Positions 1 through 5,253 of a stretch of DNA of 5,324 nt are shown one piece after another. The position numbers were made by a program, and so were the translations under genes. The stretch comes from an uncultured Campylobacter sp. (GTDB taxonomy: Bacteria; Campylobacterota; Campylobacteria; Campylobacterales; Campylobacteraceae). The DNA is taken from positions 1 to 5,324 of the forward strand of contig UQCL01000084.1 in the NCBI GenBank assembly GCA_900539505.1. The letters run 5' to 3'. Below the pieces are notes generated by a model that saw only the letters and a program-made list of their open reading frames with translations, did no database searches and had not been told where the DNA came from. Each line of letters begins with the position of its first letter. Within the stretch, counting starts at the first letter, position 1.

Positions 1-78
1 AATAACAGCAAAGATACGAAGGAGTTCTATCATATTTTACTAAAGATGATAAGAGAGAATCCGCTTAACTTATCTTGA
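1..78 (+). CDS. Possible 3' end of a gene cut by the window edge, unidentified
   Basis: Frame 1 is open from the first base to a TGA at 76-78, giving 25 codons that end in KMIRENPLNLS. The residues could form an amphipathic helix (EFYHILLKMI). The other two + frames hit stops early and the minus strand shows no start with a ribosome binding site. So this is the only plausible coding reading, and it would converge on the binding-protein gene at 222-1406. Twenty-five open codons can arise by chance and I recognise no family. The rest of the gene would lie to the left of the window. Confidence 0.35.
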   Translation, partial: NNSKDTKEFYHILLKMIRENPLNLS

Positions 79-221
79 GCCAAATTTTAAAGATACTCCG
101 AGCTACACAGCTGCAATAAGTAAATCGCCCGCACTTCGCCTAAATCTACTAAATTAGCGACCGAATTTAAGCCGCTTTTTGACTTGATGCTAGGTTTTGA
201 TACGAACTTAAAAGCGAAGCA
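79..221. other. Convergent intergenic gap
   Basis: This 143-bp stretch separates the possible gene tail on the + strand from the 3' end of the minus-strand binding-protein gene. I see no open frame with a start site. It matters because TRAP binding-protein genes are often followed by the two membrane-subunit genes (dctQ, dctM), and neither begins here. Confidence 0.6.
156..180 (+). terminator. Weak candidate terminator
   Basis: AGCG (156-159) can pair with CGCT (173-176), and the run of T at 176-180 follows at once. The stem is only 4 bp with a 13-nt loop, so this is poor as an intrinsic terminator. Its position downstream of the possible gene tail at 1-78 is what makes it worth listing. Confidence 0.2.
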
Positions 222-1406
222 CTATTTCGTCTGATTATCCTCATTTTTTGGTGCGGCAGTGCTTGCATTTATCTCGCTGACTGCGCTATTTACGGGCTCA
301 GGAACAGAGATTTTTTTCACCGAAGCAGTAAAATTCTGCTCGGCTTCAACGTCGCCCGTTTTTTCGATATATGTAAAATCGCCCATCTTCGTCCACGTTC
401 TAGCTTTAGCTAAAAACGCCTTTTGGCTCTCCCAAATCTCTTTGAAATCGGGATTTTTCTCGCTTTCTTCGGCTAAAATTTCATCCGTCGCCTTGCGAAG
501 CGCACGCATAATTTCAGGCGAAAAAGAGCGAATCTGAACGTTTGGATATTTCTTTTTGATCTCGTCCCAGATTATTACGTTTTTATAAAACGTTTCGTTT
601 TCTGCGTATTCGCGGGCCTTTGCGATAGAGGCTTCCAGGATATTTTGCAAGTCTTTAGGAAGCTTCTGCCAAGTTTGTAGATTTATCACGATCTGCTGCT
701 CGCTAGCGGGTTCTTGCCATCCCGTATAATAGTAATTTGCGACCTTGTGAAAGCCTAGAGGTATATCAAAGCTAGGACTTGCCCACTCTACCGCATCGAT
801 GGTGCCCATCTCTAGCGCCATATATAGCTCACCTACCGGTATCGTAGCGACTGCGACGCCAAGGCGGCTCATAACCTCCCCGCCAAAGCTTGGAATTCTA
901 AATTTAAGCCCTTTTAGATCATCTAGCGTATTAATCTCTTTTTTAAACCAGCCCCCCATCTGCATGCCGCTATTTAGGATATTAAAGACCTTTAGATTGC
1001 TTTTAGCATAGAATTTATCCGCTAGCTCCTTGCCTCCGCCGAAGTAATACCAAGCGTGCTGTTCGTCTTTCGTCATACCAAAAGGCACCGTCGTAAACAG
1101 CATATTCGCACTATTTTTACCTTTATAATAGTAGCTCGCAGTATAGCCTAAATCGTATTGTCCGTTTTTAACCATATCATAGATCGCAAAAGGCGCTTTA
1201 TGTTTGCTAGGCGCGTCGATGCTGATTTTTAGTCTACCATCAGACATACTATCTGCAAGATCTGCCATACGCTTGGCGACATCGCCTACGATAGGCATAC
1301 TAAGCTCGTAAGTCTGAGCTAGCTTAAGGCGATAAACTTTCTTATCCGCGCCCCACAGCGACGTGGCTATAATCAAACTTAATCCGACAAGAATCGATTT
1401 TTTCAT
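222..1406 (-). CDS. TRAP transporter solute-binding protein, TakP-like (2-oxo acid type)
   Basis: This is a periplasmic binding protein of the DctP family, which captures a carboxylate and delivers it to a TRAP membrane permease driven by an ion gradient. Residues 1-20 form a signal peptide (MKK, hydrophobic run, cleavage near LWGA). The binding fold follows to about residue 347. The stretch GLKFRIPSFGGEVMSRLG (166-183), IDAVEW (203-208) and YYYTGWQEP (225-233) is close to TakP of Rhodobacter sphaeroides, which binds pyruvate and other 2-oxo acids with a cation. Q149 in GMQMGGW, R170, E207, W208 and E232 sit where the TakP ligand and cation contacts are expected. The ligand is inferred, not shown. 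Residues 348-394 are an extra polar tail. The start has GGGAG six bases upstream (minus strand, 1413-1417). No dctQ or dctM gene lies beside it. It is divergent from mqo. Confidence 0.88.
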   Translation of the reverse strand: MKKSILVGLSLIIATSLWGADKKVYRLKLAQTYELSMPIVGDVAKRMADLADSMSDGRLKISIDAPSKHKAPFAIYDMVKNGQYDLGYTASYYYKGKNSANMLFTTVPFGMTKDEQHAWYYFGGGKELADKFYAKSNLKVFNILNSGMQMGGWFKKEINTLDDLKGLKFRIPSFGGEVMSRLGVAVATIPVGELYMALEMGTIDAVEWASPSFDIPLGFHKVANYYYTGWQEPASEQQIVINLQTWQKLPKDLQNILEASIAKAREYAENETFYKNVIIWDEIKKKYPNVQIRSFSPEIMRALRKATDEILAEESEKNPDFKEIWESQKAFLAKARTWTKMGDFTYIEKTGDVEAEQNFTASVKKISVPEPVNSAVSEINASTAAPKNEDNQTK

Positions 1407-1527
1407 ATACTACTCCCAAAATGAAATGGTGCGAATTTTATATAAAATCATCTAAATTCACGCTTTTATAACTAGCTTTTAAGCGAAATTTTCGCACAAT
1501 TGCAGCCAAATTCGATAAGGAAAGGGC
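1407..1527. promoter_or_regulatory. Divergent promoter region between the binding-protein gene and mqo
   Basis: This 121-bp gap must hold the 5' signals of both genes. The perfect 14-bp palindrome ATTTTATATAAAAT (1435-1448) offers a TATAAA -10 box in each direction: 1441-1446 rightward towards mqo (leader about 75 nt) and 1442-1437 leftward towards the binding-protein gene (leader about 24 nt). A second candidate rightward -10, TATAAC, lies at 1467-1472. I see no good -35 boxes, which is normal for Campylobacter sigma-70 promoters. Ribosome binding sites are GGGAG (1413-1417, minus) and AAGGA (1517-1521, plus). Confidence 0.45.
1483..1495. promoter_or_regulatory. Operator-like inverted repeat upstream of mqo
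   Basis: GCGAAA-T-TTTCGC is a perfect inverted repeat with a one-base centre. It lies between the candidate mqo promoters and the mqo ribosome binding site, a position where a repressor could block transcription. As RNA the one-base loop would be too tight for the full stem, so a DNA-level site is more likely. I cannot name a regulator from the sequence. Confidence 0.3.
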
Positions 1528-2874
1528 ATGCAAGAAAAACATTACGAAGTAATAATCATAGGCGGCGGTATCACAGGCAGTGCGCTAGCATATGTATTGG
1601 CAGAATTTAGCGGGATCAAAAATATCGCTCTACTTGAAAAATACGAAGGGCTTGCGACGCTAAATTCTAAAGCCAGTGCAAATTCCCAGACGATTCATTG
1701 CGGCGAAATCGAGACCAACTACGACCTGCAAAAAGCAACCGAAGTCAAGCGCAAGGCGGATATGATCGTGAAATATTGCCAAAAGCACGGATATGAGAAT
1801 AAATTTTTATTTCAAGGGCAGAAAATGGCTCTTGGCGTGGGCGAGAGTGAGGTAGAGCTAATTAAAGAGCGCTTTGAGAAATTTAAAGAGCTTTATCCGT
1901 ATCTGCAGCTTTTCGACAAGGAAGAGCTCAAAAAAATCGAGCCCAAGCTAGTTTTTGACGGGCATGGCGAGGAGCGAGCGGAGGATATCGTAGCGATGGG
2001 CGTGCAATCGGGAGTTTACACGACGATCGATTACGGCGCGATGGCGAATTCCTTCGTGCAAAACGCTAAAAACGTGGAGGGCAAAACCTGCGATCTGTAC
2101 CTAAATACCGAAGTGCAAAACATCACTAAAGTAGGCGATAAGTTCTATATCCGCACCGCAAATAGACTCTCGCTAAGTGCTGATTTCGTAGTCGTAGATG
2201 CGGGCGCACATTCGCTGTGGCTCGCGCACAAAATGGGGCTTGGGCAGGATCTTAGCACGATTTGCATCGCGGGCAGCTTTTATCTAACCAAGCAAAAACT
2301 TCTAAACGGCAAGGTTTACATGGTGCAAAACCCAAAGCTTCCATTTGCCGCGCTTCACGGCGATCCGGATTTGCTCGCAGGCGGCTGCACGAGATTTGGC
2401 CCTACCGCGCTTACGATGCCGAAGCTCGAGCGCTACAAGGGCTGTCGTTCGGTGCCGGAATTTTTTCAATCATTAAATTTTGACATGGACGTAGCCAAGG
2501 TTATTTGGCAAAATTTTGGCGATAGCGAGGTAAGGGACTTCTTAATCCGCAATATAGGCTTTGAGATACCGATTTTAGGTAAAAAGCTTTTCGTCAAAAA
2601 TGCGCGCAAGATCATACCTAGCATCCGCGAGGAGGATATTTACTACGCCAAGGGCTTTGGCGGCGTGCGCCCGCAAGTAATCTCACACTCGCAAAAAAAG
2701 CTGCTTTTAGGCGAAGCTAGAATAGGCGAAAATCCAGGGATTATCTTTAATATGACCCCAAGCCCAGGCGCTACGAGCTGCTTAGGCAACGCACTTCGCG
2801 ACGCAAAAAGTGCCTGTGAATATTTAGGAGCGAGCTTTGATGATGCAAAATTTGACGCGGAAATGATGCAATAA
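1528..2874 (+). CDS. mqo: Malate:quinone oxidoreductase (FAD-dependent)
   Basis: Mqo is a peripheral inner-membrane flavoenzyme that oxidises L-malate to oxaloacetate and passes the electrons to quinone, replacing or bypassing NAD-linked malate dehydrogenase in the TCA cycle. The 448-residue protein opens with the FAD-binding dinucleotide fold GGGITG (12-17), with the acidic residue E37 closing the second strand. It then has the Mqo-type block NSQTIHCGEIETNY (52-65), DAGAHS (224-229), FGPTALTMPK (290-299), GFGGVRPQ (376-383) and the C-terminal flavin-site block NMTPSPGATS (408-417). The length fits the short epsilonproteobacterial Mqo and is below the E. coli form of about 550. The ATG has AAGGA six bases upstream. 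The gene is followed by a repeat array and then pyk; mqo and pyk are, to my knowledge, also neighbours in C. jejuni. Other FAD hydroxyacid dehydrogenases are less likely given these blocks. Confidence 0.93.
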   Translation: MQEKHYEVIIIGGGITGSALAYVLAEFSGIKNIALLEKYEGLATLNSKASANSQTIHCGEIETNYDLQKATEVKRKADMIVKYCQKHGYENKFLFQGQKMALGVGESEVELIKERFEKFKELYPYLQLFDKEELKKIEPKLVFDGHGEERAEDIVAMGVQSGVYTTIDYGAMANSFVQNAKNVEGKTCDLYLNTEVQNITKVGDKFYIRTANRLSLSADFVVVDAGAHSLWLAHKMGLGQDLSTICIAGSFYLTKQKLLNGKVYMVQNPKLPFAALHGDPDLLAGGCTRFGPTALTMPKLERYKGCRSVPEFFQSLNFDMDVAKVIWQNFGDSEVRDFLIRNIGFEIPILGKKLFVKNARKIIPSIREEDIYYAKGFGGVRPQVISHSQKKLLLGEARIGENPGIIFNMTPSPGATSCLGNALRDAKSACEYLGASFDDAKFDAEMMQ

Positions 2875-2877
2875 AGA

Positions 2878-3136
2878 GAAATTTTTAATTTTGCTCGGGC
2901 AAGAATTTTAAAATTTTACTTCGGCGAGGATTTTAGAATTTTGCTCGCGCTTCACATATATAGAGAGTTTTAAAATTTCATTCAAACGCGAATTTTTAGA
3001 ATTTAACCTGCACTGAAAGCTATGAAATTTTAAAATTTCACCATGCCGTAGAATTCTAAAATTCTCGCGCACCATAAAATTTTAAAATTCCTTCGTCTAA
3101 CGAATTTTAAATTTTAGAAATTTCAAAATTTTGCGC
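2878..3136. repeat. Degenerate palindromic repeat array, about 25-bp period, nine units
   Basis: Starting three bases after the mqo stop codon, nine copies of a core close to GAATTTTAAAATTC/T begin at 2878, 2903, 2928, 2965, 2990, 3024, 3051, 3077 and 3102. Spacings are 25, 25, 37, 25, 34, 27, 26 and 25 bp. The core is its own reverse complement, so the array reads similarly on both strands. Between cores lie about 11 bp of GC-richer sequence, several with CTCG or CTTCG just after the core (units 1, 2, 3, 7 and 8). A 25-bp period is not a multiple of three, and the region has no credible gene. It is not CRISPR: cores vary and the intervals are far too short. The core words recur singly elsewhere in the window, which suggests expansion of a genome-wide word. 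Function unknown. Confidence 0.75.
2889..2917 (+). terminator. Weak candidate terminator after mqo
   Basis: TTTTGC (2889-2894) can pair with GCAAGA (2899-2904, including one G-T pair) around a TCGG loop, followed by ATTTTAAAATTTT. The stem is short and lies inside the repeat array, so it may simply be part of the repeats. mqo and pyk could still be co-transcribed through it. Confidence 0.22.
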
Positions 3137-3158
3137 AAAATTTCGCCCAATGCGGCGA
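3126..3158. repeat. 18-bp perfect palindrome and adjoining hairpin ahead of pyk
   Basis: AAATTTTGCGCAAAATTT (3126-3143) is a perfect palindrome ending 41 bp before the pyk start. It is followed at once by a possible hairpin with stem TCGCC (3143-3147) / GGCGA (3154-3158) and loop CAATGC. Both lie in what would be the leader of pyk, or its promoter region if pyk has its own promoter. They are distinct from the 25-bp units because the palindrome has a GCGC centre. Confidence 0.5.
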
Positions 3159-3184
3159 TAAATTTTAAATTTAAAGGAGAAAAA

Positions 3185-4654
3185 ATGTTTAAAAAAACCA
3201 AAATTTTAGCGACCATCGGACCTGCCAGCGACAGCGAAGAGATGATGTGCGCGATGGTAAAGGCGGGCTGCAACGCCTTTAGGATGAACTTCAGCCACGG
3301 CACGCACGAGTATCACGAGGCAAATTTAAACAAAATCCGCGCTGTAGAAAAGAGCCTGGGCGTGCGCGTAGGCGTCTTTCAGGATATCAGCGGTCCAAAG
3401 ATCCGCGTCGGCAAACTCGAAGAAAATTTTAAACTAAAAACGGGCGATAAAATCACCTTCCTTCCTCGCGAAATCATCGGCAAAAAGACCGCAGAAGGCG
3501 AATACGAGCTATGTATCAACCACCCCGAAATTTTGCCGCTGATGAAGGCGGGCGAGTTCATCTACCTCTACGACGGCTCGATCCGCGCCAAAGTAGTCGC
3601 GGTAAGCGAGCAAGGCGTGCGAGCGGTGCTCGAAAACGACGGCTTTTTAAGTTCGAATAAGGGGGTGAACTTCCCAAATACCCGCCTAAATATCGACGTT
3701 ATCACTCAAAAAGACCTCGCAGATCTGCGCTGGGGCGCGGCGCACGGCGTAAATTTCGTAGGTATCTCCTTCGTGCAGTCGCAAAACGACATCCTGCGCG
3801 TGCGCGAAATTTTAAACTCTCTGGGTTCAAAAGCTAAAATTTACGCCAAAATCGAGAAATTCGATGCGGTCGAAAATATTGAAAAGATCATCGAAGCAAG
3901 CGACGGCATAATGGTTGCGCGCGGAGATCTGGGCATCGAGATGCCGTTTTATGAGATCCCGCGCATCCAAAAGCGCATCATAGCGTTAGCCAACGCCCAC
4001 TCAAAGCCCGTCATCACCGCCACGCAGATGATGCTTAGCATGACCGAGCACGAGCGCGCTACCAGAGCCGAGATCAGCGACGTCGCAAACGCCGTGCTCG
4101 ACGGCACCGACGCCGTGATGCTAAGCGAGGAAAGCGCCATCGGCAAAAATCCCGCGGCCGTAGTCGCCGCGATGAGCGAGACGATCCGCGAGACCGAAAA
4201 GATCTATCCTTACGATAAATTTAACGATTACGATTTCTACGACGAGACCGATATGATCACTTCAAGCACCGCAGCGCTTGCCGCAAGACTGGGCGCGGGC
4301 GCGATACTTTCGATCACGGGCTCGGGACGCTCGGCGATCAAACTCGCACGCAACCGCGCCAAAATCGACATCATCGCAATCGCACACGACGAGCAGACCG
4401 CGCACGCGCTAAGTCTCGTGTGGGGCGTAAATCCAGCGATGGTCAGGGAAAAAACGAGTATCAACTCGCTGCTCGCACGTATCATAAGCGAGGCTCTGCA
4501 GCGCGGGCTCATCGAAGAGGACGGCACCTACGTGATGACGGCGGGCTTTCAAAGCGGCCACCCCGGTAGCACCGACTACATCCGTATCATCAAAAAAGAT
4601 CAGATCGATTTCTACCGCGACGCGGCAGAAACGGGCTTTGAAAGTAAAATTTAA
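3185..4654 (+). CDS. pyk: Pyruvate kinase
   Basis: Pyruvate kinase transfers phosphate from PEP to ADP, giving pyruvate and ATP in the cytoplasm. The 489-residue protein (family usually 470-480) has KILATIGPAS (6-15) and FRMNFSHG (32-39) with substrate and cation residues R33, N35 and S37. DISGPKIR follows at 67-74, then the B domain. The active-site signature IYAKIEKFDAVENI holds K222 and the Mg ligand E224; ARGDLG holds the second Mg ligand D248; ITATQMM holds T280. The C-terminal domain carries TGSGRSAIKLARN and GHPGSTDYIRI. The start is the ATG at 3185, with AGGAG at 3175-3179 and a 5-base gap. An in-frame TTG at 3131 adds 18 residues outside the family alignment and has no binding site. 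K72 replaces the Glu of K+-dependent enzymes. The gene is notably GC-rich. It probably shares a conserved block with mqo. Confidence 0.96.
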   Translation: MFKKTKILATIGPASDSEEMMCAMVKAGCNAFRMNFSHGTHEYHEANLNKIRAVEKSLGVRVGVFQDISGPKIRVGKLEENFKLKTGDKITFLPREIIGKKTAEGEYELCINHPEILPLMKAGEFIYLYDGSIRAKVVAVSEQGVRAVLENDGFLSSNKGVNFPNTRLNIDVITQKDLADLRWGAAHGVNFVGISFVQSQNDILRVREILNSLGSKAKIYAKIEKFDAVENIEKIIEASDGIMVARGDLGIEMPFYEIPRIQKRIIALANAHSKPVITATQMMLSMTEHERATRAEISDVANAVLDGTDAVMLSEESAIGKNPAAVVAAMSETIRETEKIYPYDKFNDYDFYDETDMITSSTAALAARLGAGAILSITGSGRSAIKLARNRAKIDIIAIAHDEQTAHALSLVWGVNPAMVREKTSINSLLARIISEALQRGLIEEDGTYVMTAGFQSGHPGSTDYIRIIKKDQIDFYRDAAETGFESKI

Positions 4655-4688
4655 AGCGCAGCTAAAGGCAGTAAAGTCAGAGGCTGCA

Positions 4689-4780
4689 GCTAAATTTAAT
4701 TTCGCTACGAGATTACAAGCAGCAACGTCGCGTTTATGTCGTGATAGAATTTGCTAAATTTAATTCCATTGCGAGATGAC
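4689..4780. repeat. Imperfect 28-bp direct repeat, 64 bp apart
   Basis: Copies at 4689-4716 and 4753-4780 both begin GCTAAATTTAATT and end with CGAGAT followed by TAC or GAC. By hand alignment they agree at 23 of 28 positions without gaps. No target-site duplication or terminal inverted repeats are evident, so I cannot assign it to a mobile element. Confidence 0.6.
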
Positions 4781-4940
4781 GGAGCAGTATTTTCTAGCAA
4801 CTAAAACTTTGGTGGCGCTTTGGTGGCTTTTATTTCGCGCAGATCCAGGACGAGCGTGTGAACAGTTACGCCATTGATTTTAGAGCAACAGCTAGTAGAT
4901 AGATATGTTTTATACAAGGATACGAGCGATTGCAAGAGCG

Positions 4941-4968
4941 ACTACGACAAATAGTTTTTGTCGCTAGT
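4941..4968 (+). other. Strong stem-loop without a T-tract
   Basis: CGACAAA (4945-4951) pairs perfectly with TTTGTCG (4957-4963) around a TAGTT loop. The stem extends by ACTA (4941-4944) with TAGT (4965-4968) across one bulged C at 4964, giving 11 pairs. The next bases are TAACGATC, not a T-run, so it does not look like a standard terminator. It overlaps the upstream edge of a predicted promoter at 4968-4996, so it could be a DNA-level operator or part of an RNA. Confidence 0.45.
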
Positions 4969-4996
4969 TAACGATCAAAAGCGTGCAAAGTATAAT
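4968..4996 (+). promoter_or_regulatory. Predicted sigma-70 promoter
   Basis: TTAACG (4968-4973, four of six matches to TTGACA) and TATAAT (4991-4996, six of six) are separated by 17 bp. Transcription would begin near 5003, just before the ATG at 5011 of the decayed frame. There is no room for a ribosome binding site between them. Confidence 0.4.
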
Positions 4997-5010
4997 CAGA
5001 CGGTGTTTGT

Positions 5011-5253
5011 ATGTGCATTCTCCGTGAACATTCGGGTGATTTAGACGCAAACTACGGTAATATAGAGTTCAAAAAGGTAGATAGCACTCTAGTCTCCATC
5101 AAGTGCTAGGTGCGCTTTATCTACAATAGTGAGTTTGGGTTCAACGATAAGATCGAGATCGGCATGCAAGAATTACATGCTATAATGTTGATAGAAGCAA
5201 TAGAACCCAAACACATGCAAGTACTTAGTACACAAAAAGGACAAAATAGATGA
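5011..5253 (+). pseudogene. Decayed reading frame, unidentified
   Basis: From ATG 5011 one frame runs to TGA 5251-5253 with a single internal stop, TAG at 5107-5109. The first part (32 residues) includes HSGDLDANYGNIEF and the second (47 residues) includes RFIYNSEFGFNDKIEIGMQE. Both read like real protein sequence with alternating strand-forming residues. A second frame upstream (4904-5042) also reads plausibly (KDTSDCKSDYDK, then a TAG at 4952, then NDQKRAKYNQTVFVCAFSVN). That would fit an ancestral gene of about 110-120 codons broken by two stop codons and one frameshift near 5011-5040. There is no ribosome binding site at ATG 5011. The final TGA overlaps the next start in ATGA, which suggests the two were once a coupled operon. 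I do not recognise the family, and chance cannot be excluded. Confidence 0.42.
5178..5186 (+). promoter_or_regulatory. Predicted extended -10 promoter for the gene at 5250
   Basis: TGCTATAAT is a perfect extended -10 element (TGnTATAAT). There is no convincing -35 box at the usual distance, in keeping with Campylobacter promoters that rely on the extended -10. Transcription would start near 5193, leaving a leader of about 57 nt before the ATG at 5250. Confidence 0.5.

Larger units (their letters stand above)
4655..5249. other. Long gap without an intact gene downstream of pyk
   Basis: I find no intact gene in these 595 bases. There is no strong intrinsic terminator behind pyk: GCAGC (4658-4662) and GCTGC (4683-4687) could pair, but the loop is 20 nt and no T-run follows. 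The stretch holds an imperfect 28-bp direct repeat (4689, 4753), a tandem CTTTGGTGGC pair (4807-4816, 4818-4827), an 11-bp-stem hairpin (4941-4968), two consensus TATAAT boxes and a decayed reading frame. It reads as eroded accessory DNA between a housekeeping block and an AT-rich gene. Confidence 0.6.

Noticed and set aside
210..223. Minus-strand terminator directly at the end of the binding-protein gene
   Set aside because: AGTG-CTT-CGCT followed by TTT gives only four pairs including a T-G pair, too weak to call.
2878..3136. CRISPR array
   Set aside because: Core units are about 14 bp and vary between copies, intervals are about 11 bp, and no cas gene is in view. CRISPR needs longer, near-identical repeats with spacers of about 25-40 bp.
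3131..3184. Upstream TTG start giving pyruvate kinase 18 extra residues
   Set aside because: The TTG lies inside the 18-bp palindrome with no ribosome binding site, while the ATG at 3185 has AGGAG at proper spacing and starts at the usual position of the family.
4655..4700. Intrinsic terminator of pyk
   Set aside because: The only pairing found (GCAGC with GCTGC) has a 20-nt loop and no T-run, so I do not call a terminator there.
4656..4757. Open stretch right after the pyk stop in another frame
   Set aside because: It has no start codon or binding site, and its end is formed by the direct repeat. pyk already has a complete C-terminus.
4776..4877. 33-codon frame from ATG 4776 with a run like LVALWWLLF
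   Set aside because: It has no ribosome binding site, its hydrophobic run comes from the tandem CTTTGGTGGC repeat, and it begins within the 28-bp repeat. Nothing supports translation.
5131..5160. tRNA T-loop-like GGTTCAA
   Set aside because: The bases around it do not form the required 5-bp stem, and no acceptor or anticodon arm is present.
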